This document shows, in pieces, positions 52,502 to 62,479 of a stretch of DNA of 64,000 bases (positions are counted from its first letter, which is position 1; every line of letters begins with the position of its first letter). The position numbers were made by a program, and so were the translations under genes. The stretch spans positions 62,001 through 126,000 of the forward strand of contig CAVBPR010000018.1 in assembly GCA_963597355.1 (NCBI GenBank). The letters run 5' to 3'. Source of the stretch: UMGS1766 sp963597355 (lineage in GTDB: Bacteria > Bacillota > Clostridia > Oscillospirales > Oscillospiraceae). The notes under the pieces were generated by a model. The model made no database searches. It saw nothing but the letters and a program-made list of their open reading frames with translations, and had not been told where the DNA came from.

Positions 52502-54591
52502 TGCTGGAATTATTGTCCCCTGCAGGCTCCCGCGAGGCAGTAACTGCCGCCGTGCAAAACGGTGCGGGAGCTGTTTATCTTGGGTATGGAGATTATAACG
52601 CCCGGAGAAATGCAAAAAACTTCACCCGGGAACAATTGGAAGAGACGGTAGCGTACTGCCATGTGCGGGGCGTGAAGGTATACCTGACTCTCAACACACT
52701 GCTGTCTGACGAAGAGCTTCGGGGCGCGGCAAAGGAAGTGAGCTACGCCTCGGAGGTGGGCATCGATGCCGTGCTGGTGCAGGATCTGGGCGTGCTGGAT
52801 CTGGTGCGCCGCGTCGCGCCGGATGTGCCGACCCACGCCAGCACACAGATGAGCGTGATGAATCTGGACGGCGTGCGTCAATGCGCCGATTTGGGCTGTA
52901 CCCGGGCGGTTCTGGCCCGGGAACTGTCCGCCGATCAGATTGCCCACATCTGCGCCCATTCGCCAATTGAAATTGAAACCTTCGTCCACGGGGCGCAATG
53001 CATGTGCTATTCCGGGCAGTGCTTCTTTTCCTCCGTAATTGGCGGCCGGAGCGGAAACCGGGGCCTTTGCGCCCAGCCCTGCCGGTTGAATTATGGCTGG
53101 GGCGACCGGGCAGACCGCGCACTTCTGTCGTTGAAGGACATGTCTCTGGCGGGGCATTTGCGGCAGTTGGACGAAATGGGTGTGACCTGCGTAAAAATTG
53201 AAGGGCGCATGAAGCGGCCGGAATACGTTGCGATTGTCACCCGGATTTATGCCACCGCAATCCGGGAACAGAGGGAGCCGACGCAGGAGGAACTGGAGCA
53301 GCTGCGGCTGGCCTTTTCCCGGCAGGGATTTTCTGACGGCTACTTCTGCGACCAGACCGGACGGCAGATGTTTGGCGTTCGCACGGAAGAGCGGACGTCG
53401 GAAGCGTTCTTCGGAGCGGCTCGAACGGAATACGGACGGGAGCATCCTCTTGTGGGCGTTAGCGGAAGCGTTATCTTCCGGGAGGATCAGCCGCTTGCGC
53501 TTACGGTTTCGGACGAGACCCATCAAGTGACCGTGAAGGGCGAGTGTCCTCAGAAGGCGTTAAAGCGGGCGACGACAGAAGAAGAACTGATTCAGCGGCT
53601 GAGCAAGACCGGCGGTACGCCTTATTTCTTTACAGAGCTGACAGCCCGGACGGAAGACGGGCTGATGGTGCCGGCGGCGCAGCTGAACGCACTGCGGAGA
53701 GAGGCGCTGGAACAGCTGACGGCTTTGCGGGGCGCAAAACCGGAGCGGCGAAAGGGAAGCTGGCAGCCACAGGCAGAGGATCAAGCCGGACAGGACGGGC
53801 AACCGGCGCTTTCGATTGCCCTGCGCAGTGCGGATCAATACAGTCCGGCGCTGCTGCAGTATCCGCTTGCGCTGCTTTGCCTTTCCGTAGAAGCGGCACA
53901 GAAGCTGAAACCGGAGTTTCCCGCCATTCATGAGGCTGGAACAGAAATTGCAGTGATACAACCCCGGGTTCTGTGGGATCGGGAACTGCCGGAATTGGAG
54001 CGGCAGCTTTCTGCACTGAAGCAGGCGGGAGCGGACACTCTGCTGGCAACCAACCTGTCCGGAGCGGCGCTGGGAAAACGCATTGGTCTGAGGTTGCGAG
54101 GCGACTTTGGACTGGAGGTCTACAATGCGGAGTGCGCAGATCTGTACGTCGCAATGGGCTTTGAAAGCGTAACCCTGTCCTTTGAACAGCGGCTGGCCCG
54201 GCTGCGGGAGCAGAAAAAGCCGGTGGCCAGCGAGATGATCGCCTATGGCCGCTTCCCGCTGATGATTACCCAGAACTGTATCTATCGCGCCAGAGACGGG
54301 AAGTGCAAACAGGGCTGCAAACAGGAGCAGAGCATCATTGACCGCAAGAAAGCGCGGTTTCCGGTGCGAAAGGCCTACGGCTGCCGCAATGAGATTTTCA
54401 ACAGTCTGCCGCTTTGGCTGGCAGACCGGAAACAGGAGTTGAACCGGAGCGGCGTTTGGGCGCTGCGGCTGAACTTTACGGTGGAGTCGGCAGAGGAATG
54501 TGCCGCTGTGGTGGCGGCTTATGCCAGCGAGGATTCGGTTTCGGCGCCGGAGGCCTTTACCCGAGGGCTATATTTCCGCGACGTAGAATAA
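52501..54591 (+). CDS. U32-family peptidase, RlhA-like
   Basis: 696 residues. The U32 signature is clear: ETFVHGAQCMCYSGQCFFSS followed by SGNRGLCAQPCRLNYGW (four Cys). A second region holds CIYRARDGKCKQGCKQ. The length fits the RlhA/DUF3656 branch, whose E. coli member hydroxylates a cytidine in 23S rRNA; the clustered Cys suit an Fe-S centre. True peptidase activity is doubtful for this branch. Translationally coupled to zapA, an arrangement common in Firmicutes. Confidence 0.9.
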   Translation: MLELLSPAGSREAVTAAVQNGAGAVYLGYGDYNARRNAKNFTREQLEETVAYCHVRGVKVYLTLNTLLSDEELRGAAKEVSYASEVGIDAVLVQDLGVLDLVRRVAPDVPTHASTQMSVMNLDGVRQCADLGCTRAVLARELSADQIAHICAHSPIEIETFVHGAQCMCYSGQCFFSSVIGGRSGNRGLCAQPCRLNYGWGDRADRALLSLKDMSLAGHLRQLDEMGVTCVKIEGRMKRPEYVAIVTRIYATAIREQREPTQEELEQLRLAFSRQGFSDGYFCDQTGRQMFGVRTEERTSEAFFGAARTEYGREHPLVGVSGSVIFREDQPLALTVSDETHQVTVKGECPQKALKRATTEEELIQRLSKTGGTPYFFTELTARTEDGLMVPAAQLNALRREALEQLTALRGAKPERRKGSWQPQAEDQAGQDGQPALSIALRSADQYSPALLQYPLALLCLSVEAAQKLKPEFPAIHEAGTEIAVIQPRVLWDRELPELERQLSALKQAGADTLLATNLSGAALGKRIGLRLRGDFGLEVYNAECADLYVAMGFESVTLSFEQRLARLREQKKPVASEMIAYGRFPLMITQNCIYRARDGKCKQGCKQEQSIIDRKKARFPVRKAYGCRNEIFNSLPLWLADRKQELNRSGVWALRLNFTVESAEECAAVVAAYASEDSVSAPEAFTRGLYFRDVE

Positions 54592-54613
54592 CAGAAAAAA
54601 GGATTTTATACTT

Positions 54614-55051
54614 ATGAGTGAAATGATTCGCATTAAATACTTCCATCCGGAGATGGAAAAACTGACGTATATCGACGGAAAGTCCGACTGGATTGACCTG
54701 CGCTGCGCTCAGCCCACAGAGCTTCACGCCGGAGATTTCTGCCTGGTTCCCCTCGGGGTTGCCATGCAGCTGCCGGAGGGCTACGAGGCTCATGTGGTGC
54801 CCCGTTCCTCCACGTTTAAAAAGTGGGGATTGCTGCAGGTGAACTCTATGGGCGTCATTGATGGCTCCTATTGCGGAGACAACGACGAATGGAAGATGCC
54901 GGTTTACGCCACCCGGGACACTGTTTTAGAGTTTGGTGACCGCATCTGTCAGTTCCGCATCATGCGCAATCAGCCCGAAATCGTGTTTGAAGAAGTGGAT
55001 CATCTGGAGGGGGCTGACCGGGGCGGATTCGGCAGCACCGGATCACGATGA
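54614..55051 (+). CDS. dut: dUTP diphosphatase
   Basis: 145 residues; trimeric dUTPase motifs in order: SDWIDLRCA (1), PRSSTFKKWG (2), GVIDGSYCGDNDEW (3), FGDRICQFRI (4), EVDHLEGADRGGFGSTG (5). Hydrolyses dUTP to dUMP, keeping uracil out of DNA. Overlaps maf by 4 bases. Confidence 0.95.
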   Translation: MSEMIRIKYFHPEMEKLTYIDGKSDWIDLRCAQPTELHAGDFCLVPLGVAMQLPEGYEAHVVPRSSTFKKWGLLQVNSMGVIDGSYCGDNDEWKMPVYATRDTVLEFGDRICQFRIMRNQPEIVFEEVDHLEGADRGGFGSTGSR

Positions 55052-55617
55052 AGCCGATTGTGTTGGCCAGTGGCTCGCCCCGGCGGCGGGAACTGCTGGG
55101 GCAGATGGGAATTTCTGATTTTGAGGTGTTACCGGCGAAAGGCGAGGAAACAGCGCCGAATGGACTGGCACCGGCGGAGCTGGTGCAGTACCTGGCGCTG
55201 CAGAAAGCGCAGGAGGTTGCGGCAATGCGGCCGGATGCCCTTGTGATCGGAGCGGACACCATTGTTGTGCTGGACGACGTCGTTCTGGGCAAGCCGAAAG
55301 ACGAAGCGGATGCCGCCAGAATGCTGTCAGTCCTGTCCGGCCGCAGTCACGAAGTGTATACAGGGCTTGCGGTGCTGAACGGAACGCAAATTTACCGCCA
55401 TGCCGAGTGCACAAAAGTGGACTTTCGCACCCTGACCGAGAAGGAGATTGCAGACTATATTGCCACCGGCGAACCAATGGACAAGGCGGGAGCATACGGC
55501 ATTCAGGGCCGTGCCTGCGTGTTCATTCGCGGGATTCAGGGGGACTACTACAATGTGGTCGGCCTGCCGGTGTGCGCACTGCATGAACTGCTGGATCAGG
55601 TGAAAGAGGACAGATAA
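55048..55617 (+). CDS. maf: Maf-type nucleoside triphosphate pyrophosphatase
   Basis: 189 residues: LASGSPRRRELLGQMG, VIGADTIVVLDD and YGIQGRACVFI-type end. Removes damaged or modified nucleotides (dTTP/UTP class) and is linked to septum formation. Sits between dut and mreC, the standard Firmicutes position. Confidence 0.95.
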   Translation: MKPIVLASGSPRRRELLGQMGISDFEVLPAKGEETAPNGLAPAELVQYLALQKAQEVAAMRPDALVIGADTIVVLDDVVLGKPKDEADAARMLSVLSGRSHEVYTGLAVLNGTQIYRHAECTKVDFRTLTEKEIADYIATGEPMDKAGAYGIQGRACVFIRGIQGDYYNVVGLPVCALHELLDQVKEDR

Positions 55618-55629
55618 GAGGAACCCGAT

Positions 55630-56472
55630 GTGAAGAAATTTTTGCGCAACAATGGCATCTTTATTTTGGTGGTTGCCGTGCTGTTGACTGCCGTGATTGG
55701 CATAGGGTCTGTCTTTGTACCCGGAATGACGGCACCGGTGCAGCGGGCACTTGGAGTAATGGCCACTCCCTTTCGGGCGGCGGCCAGTTTTTTCGTGGAT
55801 CGGGTGGAAGCCGGATATGACTATGCATTCCGTTACCGGAGCATGAAAAACCGGGTGGAGGAACTGGAACAGAAGGTGGCCTCTATGGAGGAGGAAAACC
55901 GTCAGGCGCAGTCTGCGCTGGAAGAGAATGACCGGCTTCGCCAGCTGCTGCAGCTGGCGAGAGCCCACAGAGATTTCACCTTTGTTTCCGCAAATGTTAC
56001 CGCCCGTTCCGCAACCAGCTGGTCCAGCACTCTGACTCTGAGCAAGGGCAGCAGTGATGGAATTACAACGCAGATGTGCGTTGTCACGGCAACAGGAGAA
56101 CTGGTTGGCATTGTCACGGAGACAGGGGCGAACTGGAGCGAAGTGACGACGGTGATTGATCCGTCGATTTCCATTGGAGCCCGCATCAGCTCCAGCGGAG
56201 ATGCGGCGGTTTTGACCAGCAATCTGGATCGACTGACCCGGGGAGAGTGTGCCCTGTCTTATCTGGATTCCGATGCGGAATTGTCGGTGGGAGACACGGT
56301 GCTGACATCCGGATTGGGCGGCGTCTATCCTTCCGGATTGACCATTGGCACCATTGCCGAGGAAGGAACTGCCGATTCCGGCATGGAGCGCTATGCCATT
56401 GTAACTCCGGCGGCAGACCTGGGAGCACTGGGAGAAGTGTTTGTCATTACCGGGTTTGATGTGGAGGAATAA
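55630..56472 (+). CDS. mreC: Rod-shape protein MreC
   Basis: 280 residues, GTG start. One N-terminal membrane segment (IFILVVAVLLTAVIGIGSVF), a coiled coil (MKNRVEELEQKVASMEEENRQAQ), and the extracellular beta domain (ATGELVGIVTETGANWSEVTTVIDP). Scaffolds the elongasome outside the membrane. Confidence 0.96.
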   Translation: MKKFLRNNGIFILVVAVLLTAVIGIGSVFVPGMTAPVQRALGVMATPFRAAASFFVDRVEAGYDYAFRYRSMKNRVEELEQKVASMEEENRQAQSALEENDRLRQLLQLARAHRDFTFVSANVTARSATSWSSTLTLSKGSSDGITTQMCVVTATGELVGIVTETGANWSEVTTVIDPSISIGARISSSGDAAVLTSNLDRLTRGECALSYLDSDAELSVGDTVLTSGLGGVYPSGLTIGTIAEEGTADSGMERYAIVTPAADLGALGEVFVITGFDVEE

Positions 56473-56475
56473 CCG

Positions 56476-56979
56476 ATGAGCCGCCGTGATTTGATTTTAA
56501 AGTGGCTGGCCTATACGGCAGCATTCCTCCTTGGATGGTTTGTTGTGGCGGGGATTCTCAGCCATTTGCCCATTATGGGATGTGTGCCGACCTTTATTCC
56601 CGCAGCGGTTGCGATGGTTGCCGTGCTGGAGGGCAGCACCGGCGGGGCAGTGTTTGGCCTTTGTCTTGGGTTGCTGAGCTGCCTGAGCGGCGTGACCGGC
56701 GCCAATATGATTCTGTGCGGCACGCTGATCGGTATGCTGGCAGGATTATTGCAGGAACGGCCAAGACGCAGAGAGTTTCCCGTCTGTCTGGCAGCGTCTG
56801 CGGCGGCAATTGCCGGAACAGAGCTGGTGCAATTGCTGTTGAACTGGTTGGCAGGCCGGGGAAGCTGGGCGGCGGTCGGCGGCATTGCTCTGGGCGAGTT
56901 CCTTTATTCGCTGGTGGTGGCAGTGCCGGCTTATTTTCTGTTTTATTTTGTTTATTGCCGCTTAGGCAGCGGCAAGTAA
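56476..56979 (+). CDS. mreD: Rod-shape protein MreD
   Basis: 167 residues, five or so membrane segments. Recognised chiefly from its size and position between mreC and a class B PBP gene. Membrane partner of MreC; starts 3 bases after it. Confidence 0.88.
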   Translation: MSRRDLILKWLAYTAAFLLGWFVVAGILSHLPIMGCVPTFIPAAVAMVAVLEGSTGGAVFGLCLGLLSCLSGVTGANMILCGTLIGMLAGLLQERPRRREFPVCLAASAAAIAGTELVQLLLNWLAGRGSWAAVGGIALGEFLYSLVVAVPAYFLFYFVYCRLGSGK

Positions 56980-56997
56980 GTCCCGAAGGGAGCGACC

Positions 56998-59160
56998 ATG
57001 GAAGGAAAGAAACTGGCAGTCCGAACGGGGACGCTGATTGCTCTCGTGGTAGTAATGCTGGCGGTGTTTGGCTGTTTGCTCTACTATGAGCAGGTTGTCC
57101 ATCATCTGGACGAGGACACCACAGCGGCCATCAACACCCAAATCAGTCAGGAGACAGTGCCGGCAGCCAGAGGCAGCATTACAGACCGCAATGGAACGGT
57201 GATGGTCAACAATCGCACGGTATACAACGTGACCCTGCAGCCGGAACAGATGGGGGATAAAGCGGAGCAGGGAGAGCAGGTGTGTGAGCTGCTGGCCATT
57301 TGTCGGGAGCAGGGCGTGGAATGGACGGATACGGAACTGCCGATATCCAAAACGGCTCCGTATACGTTTACTGCGGAGGATGTCTATACCTATATCGACG
57401 ACAGCGGCGCAGAGAAGGACACCCGTTTAGGTCGGCTGTGTGACGCAATGAAATGGCAGCGCAGCGAGGATGCCGGACAGCTGCTGGAGCAGATGAAGGA
57501 AACCTTCGGTCTGGAGGACAAAGAGGAATCCGAGGCGCGGGATGCGCTGGGCGTGTTATATTCCTGCTGGCTGCGCCGGAAGGAAATCCTATGGACGGAT
57601 TACAATTTTGCCGGCAATGTGGACATTATGTTTATCTCCACGGTAAAGGAACATGATTTTTCCTGGGTGGAGATTTCCTCTGCCGCCCAGCGCCGTTATC
57701 AAACGGAATTTGCCGCCCACTTGCTGGGGCAGGTAGGGCGCATTACGGCGGAAAACTGGGACGTGGGAGAAAACTACAAGGAGCGGGGCTATTCCGTGGA
57801 TGCAACCGTCGGCCTTTCCGGTGTAGAGTATGCCTTTGAGGACTATCTGAAGGGGACGGACGGCACCCGCAGTGTGACCACGGACCGGGACGGAAATGTA
57901 ATTCGCGAGGAGGACACTGTGCCTGCCGTGGAAGGCGCTACGGTAGCGCTTACACTGGATTTGGAGCTGCAGTCAGCGGCAGAGGATGCCCTTGCAACCT
58001 ATGTTCCGGAGCTGAACGAAGGCGCCGGAGGCGGTGCGGCAGTGGTGATCAACGTGGAAGACAGCGGAGTGCTGGCCAGTGCCAGTTGGCCTACCTTCAA
58101 CGCCCAGACCCGGGAGTATGATGAGAGTACGGAAAGTCTCAGCCCCCTGTTTAACCGGGCGCTCCAGGGTACCTATTCTCCCGGCTCGACCTATAAGATG
58201 GTGACGGCTACCGCCGGACTGGAGACCGGAGCCATTACGCCGACATCCAAAATTCAGGATACCGGCGTGATGGATTATCACGGAACCCAATTCCGCTGCT
58301 GGCTCTACCGGCAAAGCGGAGCTACCCATGGCATGGAAACTGTCAGCGACGCACTGCGGGATTCCTGCAATATCTTTTTCTATCAGGTAGGCATTGATGT
58401 GGGCATTGAAACCCTGACGGAATATGCCAAAGGATATGGTCTGGGTGTGGCCAGCGGCATTGAGCTGACGGAATCCACCGGCATCAATGCCGGTCCGGAA
58501 TACTCGGAAAGCGCAGGCGAGGTGTGGTACGGCGGAAATACGCTGTCCGCAGCCATTGGTCAGTCGGACAACCAGTTTACCCCCCTGCAGCTTGCAAACT
58601 ATGTGGCAACGCTGGTGCGTGGGGGCACGCGGTATGCGGCGCATTTGCTCAGCGAGGTAAAAGCGGCAGACGGAACTGTGACAAAGTATGAGCCGCAGGT
58701 GCTCAGCACAGTGGAGCTGAGTCAGCGGAACCTGAATGCGATCAAGCAGGGAATGCTTGAGGTGGTGCAGAGCTCAACCACGGTGGCAGAGGCATTTCAG
58801 AATCTGAATGCCCATGGAATTCAGGTGGGAGCGAAAACCGGTTCGGCTCAGGTCAGCGGACAGGAAGATGCAAACGGCCTGTTTGTCTGCTTCGCGCCCT
58901 TTGACGATCCCCAGGTGGCCGTCTGTGTAGCCGTGGAAAAGGGCGGTTCCGGTGCGGCGACGGCTAAAATTGCGGCGCGGATTCTGGAGCAGTATTTTGG
59001 CATTTCCCCGGAGGAAAACCAGACGACGGAACAGGACCAGACCGGGGAAGAAAATCAAACGGCGGCTGAAACCCAGACGACGGAGCAAGACCAGACCGCA
59101 GAAGAAAACCAATCGGCGGGGCAAACCCAGACGACAGAGGAACATCAACCGGAAGAGTAA
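56998..59160 (+). CDS. mrdA: Class B penicillin-binding protein (elongasome transpeptidase)
   Basis: 720 residues. Single membrane segment near residues 12-27, pedestal domain (VPAARGSITDRNGTVMVNN), then transpeptidase. Active-site motifs: STYK at residues 397-400, SCN at 456-458 and KTG at 613-615. Crosslinks peptidoglycan during rod growth, fitting the mreCD context. After ~667 follows a ~50-residue tail built of repeated ENQT/EQDQT/EETQTT units, low complexity and acidic, outside the membrane. The symbol is by context; a direct match to PBP2 was not tested. Confidence 0.92.
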   Translation: MEGKKLAVRTGTLIALVVVMLAVFGCLLYYEQVVHHLDEDTTAAINTQISQETVPAARGSITDRNGTVMVNNRTVYNVTLQPEQMGDKAEQGEQVCELLAICREQGVEWTDTELPISKTAPYTFTAEDVYTYIDDSGAEKDTRLGRLCDAMKWQRSEDAGQLLEQMKETFGLEDKEESEARDALGVLYSCWLRRKEILWTDYNFAGNVDIMFISTVKEHDFSWVEISSAAQRRYQTEFAAHLLGQVGRITAENWDVGENYKERGYSVDATVGLSGVEYAFEDYLKGTDGTRSVTTDRDGNVIREEDTVPAVEGATVALTLDLELQSAAEDALATYVPELNEGAGGGAAVVINVEDSGVLASASWPTFNAQTREYDESTESLSPLFNRALQGTYSPGSTYKMVTATAGLETGAITPTSKIQDTGVMDYHGTQFRCWLYRQSGATHGMETVSDALRDSCNIFFYQVGIDVGIETLTEYAKGYGLGVASGIELTESTGINAGPEYSESAGEVWYGGNTLSAAIGQSDNQFTPLQLANYVATLVRGGTRYAAHLLSEVKAADGTVTKYEPQVLSTVELSQRNLNAIKQGMLEVVQSSTTVAEAFQNLNAHGIQVGAKTGSAQVSGQEDANGLFVCFAPFDDPQVAVCVAVEKGGSGAATAKIAARILEQYFGISPEENQTTEQDQTGEENQTAAETQTTEQDQTAEENQSAGQTQTTEEHQPEE

Positions 59161-59182
59161 AGGCGAGAGGGAAAGTACCTTT

Positions 59183-61057
59183 ATGTTTGATAACGATATT
59201 TTTGATCCCGGAGACAAGAAAAATAAAACCCCTTACGGCGCAGTGGCTTCCGGCAGCAGCGTTACCTTCTGCCTGACGCCGTTGCGAAAGCTGGGGTTCA
59301 GCCGTGGTGAAATTATACTTCGCTATGAGTTTGATTCCGACCGGACCGAGACCATTGCCATGCCCTGGACGGATACGGACTGGGTGCGGGACTGCTTTTC
59401 CTGCACGGTGAAGCTGGAGCAGTACACCGGCCTTATCTGGTACTCTTTTCGATTAACCGGTTTTTTAGGCCGGCAGGTAGAACTGGGGGAGTATCAGCTC
59501 ACCGTCTATGACGGAAGTGAAACAGTGCCGGATTGGTTTGGTCAGGGAATGTGCTATCAGATTTTGCCGGATCGGTTTTATCGCACGGAGATTCCGGATC
59601 CCGCCGGTATGGTGGGCAACCGCTGGGTGCATCAGAGCTGGGAGGAAGACCCGGCCGTAGGCTCTATGGGGAAAACGCCGGAGGGCTGGGACATCTGCAA
59701 CCGGGATTTTTTTGGTGGAAACCTGAAGGGTGTGGAGGAAAAACTGCCCTATCTGGCGTCCTTAGGCGTGGAGACAATCTACTTCTGTCCCATCTTTGAG
59801 GCGGCAGAGAACCACCGCTATGGTACGGCGGATTATTATCGCATTGATCCGATGCTGGGCACCAACGAGGACTTTGAGCGGCTCTGTCAGGCGGCCCACA
59901 GCAGGGGAATCCGGGTGTTGCTGGACGGAGTATTCAACCACACCGGCTGGACAAGCCGTTACTTTAACGGCGACGGCTATTATGGCCCGCAGGAAGGCGC
60001 CAGCAAGGATTGGAATTCCCCTTACCGCCCCTGGTTTCAGTTCCGCAACTGGCCCAACGACTATGAATCCTGGTGGGGAATCTATTCTCTGCCGGCAGTG
60101 AATGAGCAGTGTCCGAGCTATCGTGACTTTATTTTCGGTGCAGAGGACTCTGTCGTGCGCCGCTGGCTTCGCGCCGGTGCAGACGGCTGGCGGTTGGATG
60201 TGGCCGATGAATTGCCGGATGATTTCGTTTCCGGAATTCACGAGGCGGTTCGGGCAGAAAAGTCGAATGCCGCAGTGATTGGCGAGGTATGGGAGGACGG
60301 CACGACGAAGATCGCCTATGGAGTGCGCCGCCGTCATTTGCTGGGACAGCATTTGGACAGCCTGATGAATTATCCCTTCCGCAACGCGCTGATTGCCTAC
60401 CTGCTGGGGGGCGATGCGGCGGCATTTCGGGATGAAATGGAGTCACTGCGGCAGAATTATCCTGCCTTTGCCTTTTATGGAGCGATGAATTCCCTTGGTA
60501 CTCACGACACGCTGCGGATTCTGACCTATCTGGGCACAGAAGACCAGAAAGAAAACTGGAGCAAAGAAGCCAGAGGGCAGTATCGCATGACCGCCGAGGA
60601 GCGGGAACGGGGGAAGCGGAGATTGAAGCTGGGAGCGACCATACTGTTTACCTTCCCGGGGGCACCGACGGTCTATTACGGTGATGAGGCCGGCATGGAA
60701 GGGTATGAAGACCCCTTTAACCGCCGTACCTTCCCGTGGGGACAGGAGGATTCCCAACTGATTGCATGGTTTTCCACGCTGGGTATGGCGCGAAAAGAAA
60801 GCCCGCCTCTGCGCAGAGGCGAGCTGCAATGGGGAACCTGTCAGGGAGAAGTTCTTTCCTTCAGCCGTGTGCTGGGAAAGGATTGCGCAGGCATTGCGGT
60901 AAACCGGGGACAGGAGCCGATGCTGGCGGAATTGCCTTGGCCGGGACAGGCGGCAAAGGATGAGGACACCGGGCGAAAATGGCTGGCGGTGAACGGCGTT
61001 CTGCGGTTGAAGGTGCCGGCAATGGGAGCCTTAAGGCTGAGAAATATAAAACTATAA
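59183..61057 (+). CDS. GH13 alpha-amylase family enzyme (neopullulanase-like)
   Basis: 624 residues. N-terminal beta domain, then the catalytic barrel with the four GH13 regions: DGVFNHTG, GWRLDVADEL (nucleophile Asp), GEVWEDG (acid/base Glu) and LGTHDT. No signal peptide, so it should act on maltodextrins in the cytosol. The ATG at 59183 precedes the family-like MFDNDIFDPGDKKNK; the longer frame upstream overlaps the PBP tail. It may be cotranscribed with the PBP gene (22 bases), though functionally unrelated. Confidence 0.94.
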   Translation: MFDNDIFDPGDKKNKTPYGAVASGSSVTFCLTPLRKLGFSRGEIILRYEFDSDRTETIAMPWTDTDWVRDCFSCTVKLEQYTGLIWYSFRLTGFLGRQVELGEYQLTVYDGSETVPDWFGQGMCYQILPDRFYRTEIPDPAGMVGNRWVHQSWEEDPAVGSMGKTPEGWDICNRDFFGGNLKGVEEKLPYLASLGVETIYFCPIFEAAENHRYGTADYYRIDPMLGTNEDFERLCQAAHSRGIRVLLDGVFNHTGWTSRYFNGDGYYGPQEGASKDWNSPYRPWFQFRNWPNDYESWWGIYSLPAVNEQCPSYRDFIFGAEDSVVRRWLRAGADGWRLDVADELPDDFVSGIHEAVRAEKSNAAVIGEVWEDGTTKIAYGVRRRHLLGQHLDSLMNYPFRNALIAYLLGGDAAAFRDEMESLRQNYPAFAFYGAMNSLGTHDTLRILTYLGTEDQKENWSKEARGQYRMTAEERERGKRRLKLGATILFTFPGAPTVYYGDEAGMEGYEDPFNRRTFPWGQEDSQLIAWFSTLGMARKESPPLRRGELQWGTCQGEVLSFSRVLGKDCAGIAVNRGQEPMLAELPWPGQAAKDEDTGRKWLAVNGVLRLKVPAMGALRLRNIKL

Positions 61058-61063
61058 ATAACA

Positions 61064-61096
61064 AAATGTGCGGGCTGTTCTGCCCGCACATTTTTT
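61064..61096 (+). terminator. Terminator after the amylase gene
   Basis: Perfect 12-bp stem AAATGTGCGGGC/GCCCGCACATTT and TTTTTT. Confidence 0.93.
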
Positions 61097-61105
61097 GCTT
61101 TATTT

Positions 61106-62458
61106 TTAGGATAGATTATTCTGCTCTACCAGAGCGACATCGACGGTGGATTCCGTTCCGTCATGCCAGACGGTTAAGGAAATACTGTCGCCTACACCAA
61201 GCCCCTTCATTTGAGCGCCCACATCGCTGACCGTGGAGCAGGGAATTCCGTTGACTGCGGTAATGATGTCTCCAACCTCCAGCCCCTTGGCTTCTGCATC
61301 AGAGCCGGCGCTGACGGTGGCGATGCAAACTCCGCTGACGGTATATTCATCGTTTGCAGTAACACCATAACAGGTAATTCCAATGACGGGATGTTCGATC
61401 GTTCCGTCGGAAATCAGAGCGTTTGCAACTTCCTGAACCGTCGAAGAGGGAATTGCGAATCCAAGGCCTTCCACAGTGGTGGAGGAGCTCATGATCTTCA
61501 TGTTGTTTACGCCAATCACCTGGCCGTAGCTGTTGATCAGCGGCCCGCCGGAGTTGCCGGAGTTCAGGGCGGCAGTGGTCTGGATCAGCGTCATGGTGTA
61601 GCCATTCAAGCTGACGTTGCGGTTCAAGGCGGAGATAATGCCGTTGGTAAAGGTTCCACGATAGGTGATTCCCAGAGGGTTGCCAATGGCGTAGCAGTCG
61701 TCGCCGACCAGCAGCTCGTCGCTGCGGCCGAATTCAGCAGGGGTCAGTCCGGTAGCGTCAATTTTCAGAACGGCCAAATCTGTGTTGGGATCTTCCCCTA
61801 CCAGCAAAGCCTCGTAGGTCTGCTCGTCATCTGTGGTCACCTGAGCCCGGCTTTCCCCGCCGACGACGTGTTGATTGGTCAGGATAAAGCCGTCTTCCGA
61901 GAGGACAATGCCGGTGGCATAGGCACCGGAGGAGTCGCTGTACACCGTGACCGTCACCACGCTGGGCATGACCTTGGCATAGACTTCCTGCTTGGTCATG
62001 ACATCCCGTCTTTCGCAGGACTGCAGCGTCATGGAAAAGCTGGCATCGCCGGTATAGAGGGAAATTTCGCTGGGGGTGGTACCGGAGGAATCCTCGGAAG
62101 CGGAGGCCTCGGAAGAGCCGTCAGGATCCACATCCTTTACAAAATTATCTTCCCGGCTGTTGTTCTGGGAGGAATAGATCGATCCGCTGGAAGAAGCGGC
62201 ATCTTTCTGCTGATAGGCTCTCAGAGCGCTGAATGCGCCAACGGCAATGAGACATACGGCGATGGTAATGAGAGCGGTGGGCATATGAATCAGCCGTTTG
62301 GAAGCGGGCGCTGAGGCACCGACCGTTTCACATGCGTCGATGGGAGTGTCCGGCGCATCGGCTTCCTCTTCCGGAGCAGCTTGGCGAGGTGTGGGATCGT
62401 TGTCCCAAGGGTCATCCCGGCGGCGGTCGGAATGATCAAACGGTTCCATATCCTGCAT
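61106..62458 (-). CDS. htrA: HtrA/DegP-like serine protease with PDZ domain
   Basis: 450 residues. Cytoplasmic acidic N-terminus of ~57 residues, a membrane segment (MPTALITIAVCLIAVGAFSAL), a Ser/Asp-rich linker, the trypsin-like domain with His in ILTNQHVVGG, Asp in NTDLAVLKID and Ser in NSGNSGGPLINSYG, and a PDZ domain near the end (SAGSDAEAKGLEVGDIITAVNG). Degrades misfolded proteins outside the membrane. It follows a two-component pair on the same strand, which probably regulates it in response to envelope stress. Confidence 0.95.
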   Translation of the reverse strand: MQDMEPFDHSDRRRDDPWDNDPTPRQAAPEEEADAPDTPIDACETVGASAPASKRLIHMPTALITIAVCLIAVGAFSALRAYQQKDAASSSGSIYSSQNNSREDNFVKDVDPDGSSEASASEDSSGTTPSEISLYTGDASFSMTLQSCERRDVMTKQEVYAKVMPSVVTVTVYSDSSGAYATGIVLSEDGFILTNQHVVGGESRAQVTTDDEQTYEALLVGEDPNTDLAVLKIDATGLTPAEFGRSDELLVGDDCYAIGNPLGITYRGTFTNGIISALNRNVSLNGYTMTLIQTTAALNSGNSGGPLINSYGQVIGVNNMKIMSSSTTVEGLGFAIPSSTVQEVANALISDGTIEHPVIGITCYGVTANDEYTVSGVCIATVSAGSDAEAKGLEVGDIITAVNGIPCSTVSDVGAQMKGLGVGDSISLTVWHDGTESTVDVALVEQNNLS

Positions 62459-62479
62459 TGGTTGTTCCTTTCTGGCTGA

